From NCBI RefSeq assembly GCF_020524905.1, contig NZ_JAIVKI010000008.1:62001-126000 (forward strand): a stretch of 64,000 nt of DNA, read 5' to 3'. This document shows positions 17,582 through 25,996 of the stretch, in pieces (within the stretch, counting starts at the first letter, position 1; each line of letters starts with the position of its first letter). Source of the stretch: Microbulbifer variabilis. GTDB taxonomy: Bacteria; Pseudomonadota; Gammaproteobacteria; Pseudomonadales; Cellvibrionaceae. The notes under the pieces are model-generated. The model worked only from the letters and a program-made list of their open reading frames with translations. It had not been told where the DNA came from and searched no databases. Made by a program: the position numbers and the translations under genes.

Positions 17582-19131
17582 TCGGGCTCACAGGCAAGCT
17601 TCATATAGATGACTTCGTAACTCACAGGCAGCCCTTCGGGCTGCCTGAGGCTTTCATAGGCTTCGGCCAGTTGCTGTAACCTGACACGCCCGGTCATCCC
17701 CCGCTTGGCGGCGCGATTAATATTGTGTGCCCCTACGCCCTTCAATTCCTTCATCAGCTGACGCAGGCTATCGAAATAAAACAAACACTGCTCGTCGAGC
17801 ACTGCACCATTCAATTGTGATTGCGCCGCCGCTTCACGCCACTTGGCCAGCGGCATGAATCGATTGACGTGCACATCGCCATCCAACTGGGCCCAACTGC
17901 TGCGCAGCTCTGCCAGGGTACCCGGCCCCAGCGTCGCCACCAGGCAGAGCCCCTCCGGGGAAAGTACCCGGCGCAACTCGGCAAACAGCTGCGGCAAGCG
18001 ATAGCACCACTGCAGCGCCATACTGGAGAACACCAGATCCACGGTGCCATTCGCCAGGGGCAGCTGTTCTGCATCTGCGGCAATATAGTCATCTGCCTTG
18101 GGGCGCTCTGTACGGGCAAAGCGCAACATATCTTCGGCAAGATCCAGGGCGATAATCCTCGCCTCGGGAAAATACTGGCGCAGTAGCTCACTGCCAAAGC
18201 CGGTGCCGCTGCCCAGATCAACAATAGTGCGCGGCGCCCAATGGCGATCCGCCATTTTCATCAGCTGACAGCACACCGCTCTCTGTATATGGGCGCAGTC
18301 GTCATAGCTGGCGGCGGCGCGGCCAAAGGAACGCGCCACCGCGGATTTATCGAAGGGCTCGGAAATCTCGCTATCAGGCGGGGATAGATTCTCGACAAAA
18401 TGCCGCAATCGCTCCGCCACTTGGCGCGGCTGGGATAAATGCGGTTTATGGCCACAGCCCTTAAACACTTCTACTTCTGCACCACAGCCCTGAATTTCCT
18501 CTACGGCAGTTTGGGGCACCAAGGCATCCTGCTTACCAAACAGATACAGCGTGGGAACTTCGAGTGTCTGCAGTAATTGTCGATTATCCAGGTCGGCCAG
18601 GCAGTCCAGGGCCTGCTTCCAGGCTTCGACATTGATATGGGGCTTGCGCTCTTTCAGCTGCTTGAGCAGGTCGCGCATGGCACTATCACCATGGGACTGC
18701 AGGGCACAAAAGCGTTCCCAGATTGCGTAGGGGTCCTGCACAAAGGCTTTGCGAAATCTCTGAAAAACACGCCGCTGCATACCCGGCCAATTGTCCTGCT
18801 CCACAAAACAGGCATTGGCGGAGATGGTGACAACACCAAGGATTTTTTTTTGTCCCGGCCTGGCCGCCAACTGCAAGGCCAACATGCCGCCGAGGGAGTG
18901 CCCAACCAAAACACTGTTATTGGGTAGCTCTTTATACAGCTGCTGTAAAAGTGTCTCTAGTTGTGGCCAGGGCTCGTTGCTGCGCTCACCACACCCCGGT
19001 AACTCGATACAAGTCAGGGGCTGCGCCAGCTGTTCATATACAGCTTCAAGTAGCGGCTGCCAGGGTCCATTATCTCCGCCCCAGCCGTGCAGGAACACCA
19101 AGTTCTCTATTTGACTCTCTACCTCAGTCAC
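17572..19131 (-). CDS. bioHC: BioH-BioC fusion: pimeloyl-ACP methyl esterase / malonyl-ACP O-methyltransferase
   Basis: One 519-residue protein carrying both gatekeeper activities of pimelate synthesis. Residues 1-250 are an alpha/beta hydrolase with HGWGG at 15-19, nucleophile Ser79 in GHSLGG, Asp202 in GKQDALVP and His228 in GCGHKPH (BioH, which hydrolyses the methyl ester to end elongation). Residues 258-519 are a class I SAM methyltransferase with VDLGSGTGFG at 304-313 and SFGRAAASYDDCAHIQ upstream (BioC, which methylates malonyl-ACP to start it). Such fusions are known from Saccharophagus and relatives. The start overlaps the bioF stop by 4 bp. Confidence 0.94.
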   Translation of the reverse strand: MTEVESQIENLVFLHGWGGDNGPWQPLLEAVYEQLAQPLTCIELPGCGERSNEPWPQLETLLQQLYKELPNNSVLVGHSLGGMLALQLAARPGQKKILGVVTISANACFVEQDNWPGMQRRVFQRFRKAFVQDPYAIWERFCALQSHGDSAMRDLLKQLKERKPHINVEAWKQALDCLADLDNRQLLQTLEVPTLYLFGKQDALVPQTAVEEIQGCGAEVEVFKGCGHKPHLSQPRQVAERLRHFVENLSPPDSEISEPFDKSAVARSFGRAAASYDDCAHIQRAVCCQLMKMADRHWAPRTIVDLGSGTGFGSELLRQYFPEARIIALDLAEDMLRFARTERPKADDYIAADAEQLPLANGTVDLVFSSMALQWCYRLPQLFAELRRVLSPEGLCLVATLGPGTLAELRSSWAQLDGDVHVNRFMPLAKWREAAAQSQLNGAVLDEQCLFYFDSLRQLMKELKGVGAHNINRAAKRGMTGRVRLQQLAEAYESLRQPEGLPVSYEVIYMKLACEPDQG

Positions 19132-20321
19132 GAAGGCACCGCCATTTTTTCCTGGAGCACGGCCACCAGTGCGTCTACTAAGGCATTAATTTGGCTGTGG
19201 CTATGGGAAGCACTCAGGGTGATTCTAAGGCGAGCGGTACCGGTAGGCACGGTGGGTGGGCGAATAGCGCCCACCAGAAAGCCACGCTGCTCTAACTGTG
19301 CGGACACAGTCATCACAGTTTCTTCACAGCCGAGCAGAAGTGGCTGAATCGCACTGGATGAATCCGTCAAAGGCAAATTCGCTTGCGCTGCACACCGACG
19401 GAAATAAGTGATATTCGCCTGCAGACGCTGGTTCAATTCGGGCTCACTGCGCATCTGTTTAATCGCGGCATTACAGCCTGACGCCACCGCCGGTGGCATA
19501 CCGGTGGTATAGATATAGGGCCGTGCAAACTGCACCAAATAATCGATCAGCGCTCGCGAGCCGGCCACAAAGGCACCCGCATTGCCGGCAGCCTTGCCCA
19601 GGGTCCCCATCAACACCGGCAGCGCATCCTGGCCGAGTCCAGCGGCTGCGCCACTACCGGCAAGGGGCAGCTGTTCGCTCCCCATCACTCCAAAGCCGTG
19701 GGCTTCATCCACCATCAACCAGGCGCTGAATTCCCGGCACAGGGCGGCTATGTCCGCCAGTGGGGCCAGGTCGCCGTCCATACTGTAAACGCCATCTACC
19801 GCCACAAGGATATTGCCGCCTCTGTCGGCGGCGCGCTGTAGCTGGCGGCGCAGGGCCACCAAATCGCTGTGGGCAAAGCGCAGGCTGTTGGCGCCACACA
19901 AGCGCGCACCGTCAATGAGGGAGGCGTGGTTGAGCTTGTCGGAAATAACATTGTCAGCGCGGCCCAGCAGCGCACAGAGTGTGCCCACATTGGCCATATA
20001 GCCACTGGAAAAAACCAGTGCGGCCTCGCGTCCGGTGGCTTCGGCAAGGCTCTGCTGCAATTGTTGGTGGACCTGGAGATGACCGTTGACCAGGTGGGAG
20101 GCGGTGGCACCGGCACCCAACTCGGCACCGGCCTGCTGGGCACGAATAACTTCCGGGTGGCTTGCCAGCCCCAAATAATCATTGCTGCTGAACGTCAGCA
20201 ACTCTCGCCCATCCACTACAGCAAGAGGGTTCGGGGCCGTTTCCAGGGTTTTGATCTGGCGGTAGAGGTTGTCCCGGTGCCGCTCATCGAGACGCTGACG
20301 CAGGGTTTTATCCAGGGTCAT
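19128..20321 (-). CDS. bioF: 8-amino-7-oxononanoate synthase
   Basis: PLP enzyme condensing pimeloyl-ACP with L-alanine to 8-amino-7-oxononanoate. 397 residues, normal length. Landmarks are [47 protein letters not shown] and the PLP-lysine region [14 protein letters not shown]. The ATG overlaps the stop of bioB by 4 bp, and its own stop overlaps the bioHC start, so bioB-bioF-bioHC is one coupled operon. Confidence 0.96.
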   Translation of the reverse strand: MTLDKTLRQRLDERHRDNLYRQIKTLETAPNPLAVVDGRELLTFSSNDYLGLASHPEVIRAQQAGAELGAGATASHLVNGHLQVHQQLQQSLAEATGREAALVFSSGYMANVGTLCALLGRADNVISDKLNHASLIDGARLCGANSLRFAHSDLVALRRQLQRAADRGGNILVAVDGVYSMDGDLAPLADIAALCREFSAWLMVDEAHGFGVMGSEQLPLAGSGAAAGLGQDALPVLMGTLGKAAGNAGAFVAGSRALIDYLVQFARPYIYTTGMPPAVASGCNAAIKQMRSEPELNQRLQANITYFRRCAAQANLPLTDSSSAIQPLLLGCEETVMTVSAQLEQRGFLVGAIRPPTVPTGTARLRITLSASHSHSQINALVDALVAVLQEKMAVPS

Positions 20322-21385
20322 TTGGACGCATCGTAAAAGAAAGCGTCGTTTTGCTGCTCGGTGATCTGTGCGTTTAGCTCCGCTTCCATTGCGGTCTCAT
20401 CGGCGTACTGTTGGTACTCCTCCGGCTGGATACCCAGGCGGGAGAACAACTGCATATCCTTGTTGGCCTCGGGGTTGGCAGTAGTCAGCAACTTCTCGCC
20501 GTAGAAGATGGAGTTGGCGCCAGCGAGGAAAGCCATGGACTGCATCTCATCGCTCATCTGTTCGCGCCCGGCGGACAGGCGCACATGGGACTTGGGCATC
20601 ATAATGCGCGCTACGGCGATGCAGCGAATAAATTCGAAGGGATCTAAGTCCTTTTCCTGCTCCAGCGGAGTACCGGCCACTTTCACCAACATATTGATAG
20701 GCACCGACTCCGGGTGCTCGGGCAGGTTGGCCAATTGCATCAGCAGGCCGGCGCGGTCCTTGTCGCCCTCGCCCATACCGACGATACCGCCGGCGCAGAC
20801 TTTCATACCGGCGGCACGCACACGCCCTAAGGTCTGCAGTCGATCCTGGTAGGTGCGGGTGGTAATAATCTCACCATAGTATTCCGGCGAGGTATCCAGA
20901 TTGTGGTTGTAGTAGTCGAGCCCGGCATCAGCTAATTCCTGCGCCTGGTCATCATTCAGCATGCCCAGAGTCATACAGGTTTCCATCCCCAAGGCCTTCA
21001 CTTCGCGCACCATCTGGGTAACGTAAGGCATATCTTTTTTCTTGGGCGAGCGCCAGGCAGCGCCCATACAGAAGCGAGTGGCACCGCCGGCCTTAGCCGC
21101 GCGGGCTTCTTCCAGCACCTTCTCCACCTTCATCAATTTTTCCCGCTCCAGCCCGGTATCGTAACGAGCGCTCTGTGGACAGTAGGCGCAGTCTTCCGGA
21201 CAGGCGCCGGTCTTGATGGAACAGAGGGTGCTGACCTGAACCCGGTTGGGATCGAAGTGTGTCCGGTGAACCTGCTGCGCGGTAAACATCAGATCGCTAA
21301 ACGGCATGGCGAAGAGATTCAGAACCTGCTGGCGGGTCCAGTCGTGGCGGATATCGGCGGCGGGCATGGTCTGGGCGGCGGTCAC
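20318..21385 (-). CDS. bioB: Biotin synthase
   Basis: Radical-SAM enzyme inserting sulfur into dethiobiotin. I prefer the GTG at 21385 (355 residues): it has an AGAGAG Shine-Dalgarno 8 bp upstream and gives a length close to E. coli BioB (346). A longer frame opens at 21514 with a low-complexity leader, and an ATG exists at 21367. The radical-SAM cluster CxxxCxxC is in [22 protein letters not shown], the [12 protein letters not shown] segment and the second-cluster Arg region [10 protein letters not shown] are all present. First gene of the bio operon, behind a BirA-like operator. Confidence 0.95.
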   Translation of the reverse strand: MTAAQTMPAADIRHDWTRQQVLNLFAMPFSDLMFTAQQVHRTHFDPNRVQVSTLCSIKTGACPEDCAYCPQSARYDTGLEREKLMKVEKVLEEARAAKAGGATRFCMGAAWRSPKKKDMPYVTQMVREVKALGMETCMTLGMLNDDQAQELADAGLDYYNHNLDTSPEYYGEIITTRTYQDRLQTLGRVRAAGMKVCAGGIVGMGEGDKDRAGLLMQLANLPEHPESVPINMLVKVAGTPLEQEKDLDPFEFIRCIAVARIMMPKSHVRLSAGREQMSDEMQSMAFLAGANSIFYGEKLLTTANPEANKDMQLFSRLGIQPEEYQQYADETAMEAELNAQITEQQNDAFFYDASK

Positions 21386-21486
21386 AGGCTTACTCTCTCT
21401 GTTGCTGGAGTTATTGTGCTGTTGTGTATTTGGGCGGGGGTGACTGCAATGAGCAGCAGTGGCAAACTCGACCAAACAGACTGGCC

Positions 21487-21514
21487 AGTTTAGCCAGGCC
21501 CTATCCGCTGTCAA
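21487..21514 (-). promoter_or_regulatory. Probable sigma-70 promoter of the bio operon
   Basis: On the minus strand TTGACA (-35, 21514-21509) and TAAACT (-10, 21492-21487) are separated by 16 bp. The -35 box lies within the left half of the BirA-like operator, the position expected for repression. Confidence 0.5.
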
Positions 21515-21540
21515 CTCAGATACCCTTTTATGGTTTACAA
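21508..21540. promoter_or_regulatory. BirA-like biotin operator
   Basis: CTGTCAACT, 15-bp spacer, GGTTTACAA. The right half is identical to the enterobacterial BirA half-site (consensus TTGTAAACC-N15-GGTTTACAA) and the left half matches 6 of 9. It lies in the bioB/comF divergent spacer. The right half overlaps the first codons of comF, whose ATG begins at 21530. Bio-operon repression by holo-BirA is inferred from this; birA is not in the window. Confidence 0.75.
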
Positions 21541-22219
21541 CCTGATTCCATCCCTACTCACTCGCCACCTGGCACGGTGCCTGTTATGCGGCGATAGAGC
21601 CGGTGACTTTGGTATCTGTACCAGCTGTACCCGGGAGCTACCCTACCTGGGTCAGGCTTGTGAAAGCTGCGCATTGCCATTGGCCTCCAGCGCACGTCTT
21701 TGCCCCAGTTGCTTGTGCCAGCCGCCGCACTGCCAGCGGGTTCAGGCTGCCTGGCAGTATGCCTATCCGGTAAACCAGCTGATTCAGCGCTTCAAGTACC
21801 AGCGCGACCTGGCTGCCGGTCATAGCCTGGCGCAACTAGCCGCAACCGTGATTACTCCCTGTAGTGATCCCCCCAATCTGCTCGTCCCCATCCCCCTGCA
21901 CTGGCGCCGTTACTGGCAGCGTGGTTACAACCAGGCACAATTGATAGCGACCGAACTAGGCCGGCGCTGGCAACTGCCAGTGCGACCGCGCCTGCTGCGT
22001 AAAACCGGCGCCACTCGCACCCAGTCCCAATTGCGCCGCCAGCAGCGTCTGCGCAACCTGTTGCAGAGTTTCGCCCTGCACGAATCTGTGGATGGGATGC
22101 ATATCGGGCTGGTGGACGATGTATTGACCACCGGCGCCACTTTGGAGGCGGCGGCACAGAGACTCAAGGAAGCCGGCGCGCGCAAGGTCAGCGCCTTTGT
22201 TTTGGCCAGAACGCCATGA
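21530..22219 (+). CDS. ComF family phosphoribosyltransferase-like protein
   Basis: 229 residues. The N-terminal double zinc ribbon has CLLCGD, CTSC, CESC and CPSC pairs. The C-terminal PRTase fold has the PRPP loop [13 protein letters not shown]. ComF is needed for DNA uptake in naturally competent bacteria; the E. coli homologue GntX/YhgH supports growth on extracellular DNA. The exact activity is unknown. Divergent from bioB, a neighbourhood also seen in pseudomonads (general knowledge, not checked here). The start codon sits inside the BirA-like operator, so its expression may also respond to biotin. Confidence 0.92.
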   Translation: MVYNLIPSLLTRHLARCLLCGDRAGDFGICTSCTRELPYLGQACESCALPLASSARLCPSCLCQPPHCQRVQAAWQYAYPVNQLIQRFKYQRDLAAGHSLAQLAATVITPCSDPPNLLVPIPLHWRRYWQRGYNQAQLIATELGRRWQLPVRPRLLRKTGATRTQSQLRRQQRLRNLLQSFALHESVDGMHIGLVDDVLTTGATLEAAAQRLKEAGARKVSAFVLARTP

Positions 22220-22378
22220 CTCTTCGGCGCGACCGCAGATAGACCGACAGTCACAGAAGCGTCACAATAACTTGCCTTGCCGTTCTGGCACCGAAATCCC
22301 ATACAAGCCGGCACTGCTAAGGTTTTATTTAGTGACTAATTGCTCGCAGGTGTTTTGCTGCGAGCCAGGGATTCAGCG

Positions 22379-23524
22379 ATGAGTGAATACAAGTTGCCAC
22401 GGGGCATTGTCATCAGCGGCACCGGCCTGTGGACCCCTCCAGAAGCGATCAGCAACGAAGAGCTGGTAGATGCCTACAATACCTATGCCACTCAGTACAA
22501 TCTGGAACATGCCCAGGCGATAGAGTCCGGTGAGTTGCAACCCAAGCCTCATTCTTCGGCGGAATTTATCGAGAAAGCCTCCGGGATCAAGAGCCGCTAT
22601 GTGGTGACCCGCGAAGGGATTCTCGACCCCGCGCGCATGCGCCCATACATCCCTGAGCGCAACGATGACGACCTGTGTGTACAGGCGGAAATGGGCCTGA
22701 AAGCCGCCAAGCTGGCACTGGAAAAAGCCAACAAGCAGGCCTCCGATGTAGACCTGGTGATTGTCGGTGCCTCCTACATGCAGCGCGCCTACCCGGCCAT
22801 TGCCATCGAGATTCAGGGGGCCCTCGGCATCGACGGCTTCGCTTTCGATATGGAAGTGGCCTGCTCCTCGGCGACCTTCTCCCTGCAGCGCGCGGTGGAT
22901 GCCATTTGCTCCGGCGCCGCGCGCACCGTACTGGTGATCAACTCGGAACTGGCCTCGCCACAGGTGGACTTCACCGATCGTGACAGCCATTTCATCTTCG
23001 GGGATGTGGCCGTGGCCAGCGTGATTGAGCGCCGCGAGACCTGCAATGCAGACAGCGCCTGGGAGATCCTCGGCACCAAGGCCAAGACCGTCTATTCCAA
23101 CAATATCCGCTCTAACTTCGGCTATGCCGCGCGTGCCGCCGATGTGGATCCCTTCGGCCCCGGCAAGCTGTTCCGCCAGAACGGCCGCAAGGTGTTCAAG
23201 GAAGTCTGCCCTATGGCCGCCACACATATTGAGGAGCACCTGCGCGAGACTGGTACCGATCCCCGTGAGGTAAGCCGTTACTGGCTGCACCAAGCCAACA
23301 TCAATATGAATAACCTGATCGCCAAGAAACTGATGGGGGATGAGGCCAGCGAAGAGCGCGCCCCGGTAGTGCTGGACCGCTACGCCAATACCGCCAGTGC
23401 CGGCTCGGTCATTGCCTTCAATTTACACAGCGATGACCTGCAAGTAGGCGAGCGCGGAATCATCTGTTCCTTTGGCGCCGGCTATTCTATCGGCAGCTTG
23501 GTGGTGGAGAAGATCGCTATCTAA
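22379..23524 (+). CDS. Beta-ketoacyl-ACP synthase III family protein
   Basis: Thiolase-fold condensing enzyme of about 381 residues. Start at the ATG 22379 (MSEYKLPRGIVISGTGLWTP); the frame opens 39 bp earlier but that leader is not family-like. Catalytic triad: Cys162 in EVACSSATFS, His in YWLHQANINM and Asn in RYANTASAG. It is longer than FabH (about 317 residues) through insertions after residue 35. It resembles the PA3286-type KAS III, which primes fatty-acid synthesis with medium-chain acyl-CoA from beta-oxidation. Acyl preference here is unknown. Monocistronic, with its own terminator. Confidence 0.88.
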   Translation: MSEYKLPRGIVISGTGLWTPPEAISNEELVDAYNTYATQYNLEHAQAIESGELQPKPHSSAEFIEKASGIKSRYVVTREGILDPARMRPYIPERNDDDLCVQAEMGLKAAKLALEKANKQASDVDLVIVGASYMQRAYPAIAIEIQGALGIDGFAFDMEVACSSATFSLQRAVDAICSGAARTVLVINSELASPQVDFTDRDSHFIFGDVAVASVIERRETCNADSAWEILGTKAKTVYSNNIRSNFGYAARAADVDPFGPGKLFRQNGRKVFKEVCPMAATHIEEHLRETGTDPREVSRYWLHQANINMNNLIAKKLMGDEASEERAPVVLDRYANTASAGSVIAFNLHSDDLQVGERGIICSFGAGYSIGSLVVEKIAI

Positions 23525-23557
23525 GCCCTCGAGCGGCTGATTCATTCTACACAGGCA

Positions 23558-23587
23558 CAAAAAACCGGGCATTGCCCGGTTTTTTTA
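23558..23587. terminator. Bidirectional Rho-independent terminator
   Basis: Hairpin AAAAAACCGGGC-ATT-GCCCGGTTTTTT between the convergent ketoacyl synthase and PadR genes. It overlaps the last codon of the padR-type gene. Confidence 0.9.
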
Positions 23588-24136
23588 ACTGCCTTCAACA
23601 CATTTTTGTTCCAGTTGCTGCAGCATATTTTCCGCCCAACTGATCCAGGTTTTCTCGGCCTCTATACCCAGTAGCAGAGTCTGATGGGCCAGCCAATAGC
23701 GCTCCTGTAGGGCGGGGTCACTTTTCAACACCCGTTCGTTTTGCTCCCGGTAGTTTTCCAGCAACCCCCGGTGTCTGTGCAACTGATCATTGAGAGCCGA
23801 GCGCAGTTCTTCTTGGCTCAAGTGGTGGCCGGCAAACATACGCACTAGGAAGGGCTCGCGAATTTTCTGCGGAGCCGCTGGCTGAATTACCCACTCGCGC
23901 AGCTCCGACCGCCCCTTATCGGTGAGGCTATAGACCTTTTTGTCGGGTTTGCCCTCTTGCGGCTGCTCCTCGCAATCCAGAAGCCCCTCATCGTGCAACT
24001 TGTGCAATTCCCGATACATTTGCTGATGGCTGGCGCTCCAGAAATGGGAAACACTGCGCTCGAATCGGCGCTTCAAGTCGTAACCGCTGCCGGGTTCGAT
24101 ATCCAGTAGGGTGAGTACGGCGTAGCGCAAGGACAT
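23585..24136 (-). CDS. PadR family transcriptional regulator
   Basis: 183 residues. The N-terminal winged helix begins MSLRYAVLTLLDIEPGSGYDL, followed by QQMYRELHKLHDEGLLD (recognition helix region) and KKVYSLTDKGRSEL. The C-terminal Vir_act_alpha_C-like helical dimerisation domain covers about 95-180. PadR proteins typically repress a neighbouring detoxification or efflux gene and themselves. The adjacent divergent gene is the AlaE-like exporter. A palindromic operator candidate lies 14 bp upstream of the start. Confidence 0.9.
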   Translation of the reverse strand: MSLRYAVLTLLDIEPGSGYDLKRRFERSVSHFWSASHQQMYRELHKLHDEGLLDCEEQPQEGKPDKKVYSLTDKGRSELREWVIQPAAPQKIREPFLVRMFAGHHLSQEELRSALNDQLHRHRGLLENYREQNERVLKSDPALQERYWLAHQTLLLGIEAEKTWISWAENMLQQLEQKCVEGS

Positions 24137-24149
24137 GGCGGCTCCGGTT

Positions 24150-24180
24150 GGGGTTATGCAAAGAGTTGCATATTAACCCC
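24150..24180. promoter_or_regulatory. Candidate PadR operator
   Basis: Nested inverted repeat: inner ATGCAA-AGAG-TTGCAT (24156-24171), outer GGGGTTA / TAACCCC arms. It lies just upstream of the padR-type start in the spacer divergent from the alaE-like gene, fitting autoregulation. Confidence 0.55.
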
Positions 24181-24378
24181 TGTGGCGCCATTCTGGCCAG
24201 GAGACATGTTAAGCCAATAAGATAATTAGATTAATTTTCTAATAAATAGTAGGACGTTTATCTCGACAGACCTCATCAGTCGAGATGCAAGGCTAGCTTT
24301 TACGTAATTTGGAGATATAATCGCCGGCCTGCCGCCGTCGTGAGATAGCGATTCGAGGTTTAAGAGGTTGTCTTCTTC

Positions 24379-24882
24379 ATGTCCGCGCCTGCATTAACAC
24401 CGTCTACACCATCCGGCCCCGAAGCCGAACCCAACGCGCCGAATACGCGCCGCTGGGATTTCCTGCTGGATATCTTCGCCATGAACAGCTTTTCCTGGGC
24501 TGTAGCGGTTCCCATCGAACTGGTGCTGGCCGGTATGAGCTGGAGCGAACACTTGAAAGTGCGCCTGATGGCGCTGGTGTTCAATACCCTGATCGCCCGC
24601 CCCTTCAGTGTCTACCGTAACTGGGTAGTGAACCGCTTTGGCGGCGGCGGCACAATCAACGCCTATCTGGTAGACACCTTTGTATTCGTGAGCTTCCAGT
24701 TCCCCCTTTACATGGCCAATATGCGCCTGGGTGGCGCCAGCTGGGACGAGATTGCCACCGCCAGTATCACTTTCATGCTGATCGCCGGCGCCCTCGGCGG
24801 CCCTTATGGAATTTATCTCGACTGGCTGCGCCGAGTGTGGATTAATAACATCAGTCCCCTACTGGGCAAGAGAGCCTCCTAG
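24379..24882 (+). CDS. AlaE-type L-alanine exporter
   Basis: Small inner-membrane protein of 167 residues with about four TM helices. AlaE family signatures are DIFAMNSFSWAVAVPIELVLAGMSW, IARPFSVYRNW, DTFVFVSFQFPLYMA and GGPYGIYLDWLRR. E. coli AlaE exports L-alanine by proton exchange and is induced by Lrp plus alanine. Here it has a longer Pro/Ala-rich N-terminus of about 25 residues. It is divergent from the PadR regulator and 47 bp upstream of an amino-acid racemase, suggesting a small alanine/glutamate-related unit. Confidence 0.82.
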   Translation: MSAPALTPSTPSGPEAEPNAPNTRRWDFLLDIFAMNSFSWAVAVPIELVLAGMSWSEHLKVRLMALVFNTLIARPFSVYRNWVVNRFGGGGTINAYLVDTFVFVSFQFPLYMANMRLGGASWDEIATASITFMLIAGALGGPYGIYLDWLRRVWINNISPLLGKRAS

Positions 24883-24929
24883 AAAGGACGCTGACACTCG
24901 ACTGAGTATTACGAGAGAGGAAAATCGCT

Positions 24930-25625
24930 GTGTTGACGCAAAACGCCATTGAAAAGAGTTCCATGACCATTGGCGTGGTCGCCGGCACCCCCACAGACAC
25001 CCGCTTTGGCCTGGATTTCCTCGCCGCGCGCCAGCTGCGCGGCATCGGCCTATCCCTGTCAGCCTCTCCCCAAGCACAGACTCAGCTGCAAGCTCTGGAG
25101 CGCGGCGCCCTCACCCAGCAGTTGATCGGAGCCATAGAGCAGCTGCACCAGGCTGGTGCCGATGCCGCCATGATCTACTGTAACTCCCTATCTGGTGCAG
25201 TAGATATGGAGGCGGTCAAAGCCACCTCCCCCATTGAGGTGGTATCACCCCTGGAGGTTTACGCCGAACTCACCCAACGCTACCGCAACTTTGGCCTGCT
25301 CGCCGCCAACTGCCAAAGCTGCGCCAATATTGAGCGCGAAATCCTTGAGCGCAACACAACTGCCAAGGTGATCGGCATCGGCAACCTTCAGATTGTCGAA
25401 GATATTGAAGATGGCCTCGCCGCCGAAATGATCGTGCGGCAACACGCATTGGATGACCTGGTAGCGGCACTGGTAAAAAGCGGCGTGCAGATCCTGATTC
25501 TGGGCTGCACACATTTCGATTATTTTTATCATGAACTGCTCGCCCACTGTGACGGCATCCGCCTTTTCCTGCCTTCAGAGCGTATGCTGCAGTTATTACA
25601 GGGACGCCTCCCCCAGGCCGCCTAA
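24930..25625 (+). CDS. Aspartate/glutamate racemase family protein
   Basis: 231 residues from a GTG at 24930, preceded by GAGAGAGG 9 bp upstream. PLP-independent racemase fold with both catalytic cysteines: MIYCNSLSGAVD (first half) and LGCTHFDYF (second half). VVAGTPTDTRFG lies at the N-terminus. It interconverts L/D-Asp or Glu, or a related substrate; the family cannot be split by eye. The N-terminal substrate loop lacks the usual GGxGPxAT form, so the substrate may differ. Probably co-transcribed with the AlaE-like gene. Confidence 0.8.
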   Translation: MLTQNAIEKSSMTIGVVAGTPTDTRFGLDFLAARQLRGIGLSLSASPQAQTQLQALERGALTQQLIGAIEQLHQAGADAAMIYCNSLSGAVDMEAVKATSPIEVVSPLEVYAELTQRYRNFGLLAANCQSCANIEREILERNTTAKVIGIGNLQIVEDIEDGLAAEMIVRQHALDDLVAALVKSGVQILILGCTHFDYFYHELLAHCDGIRLFLPSERMLQLLQGRLPQAA

Positions 25626-25996
25626 ACCCAGCTCAACCTTTTTTATTTATCGCGTATTTTATCGAGCCCCCCTACCGCCGACTTCGGTAAAATACGCCGG
25701 CCCCGCAACTAAACTCCTGTCATATGCGCCTATGTAATAGCGTGCAATTCTTCTTCGCAAAGCGCATCGAAAAAAAACACTGCGAGTTATTGGCGCAATA
25801 TTACTTGGCTATTGGCGATAGCGGTCATACCTATGACTGGATTCTCCACCGGTAACCCTGCCGGCCATGCAAAAATTTCTCTTGTACGACGTGCCATATT
25901 GCAGTATCAAACGCTCTGATCTTTTCGGGAGTATCGATCAAAACCTACCGTGAAAATCACAATGCGGACTGCAGGATTTAGTCCGCCCTAACATAA
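25626..25996. other. Intergenic region, no gene seen
   Basis: About 370 bp between the racemase and the hybrid sensor-like gene. It is moderately AT-rich and presumably holds the latter's promoter. No strong hairpin or convincing small ORF was found. Confidence 0.4.

Noticed and set aside
22373-23293. Long minus-strand frame opposite the ketoacyl synthase gene
   Set aside because: Shadow of a GC-rich coding gene; the plus frame has a complete catalytic triad.
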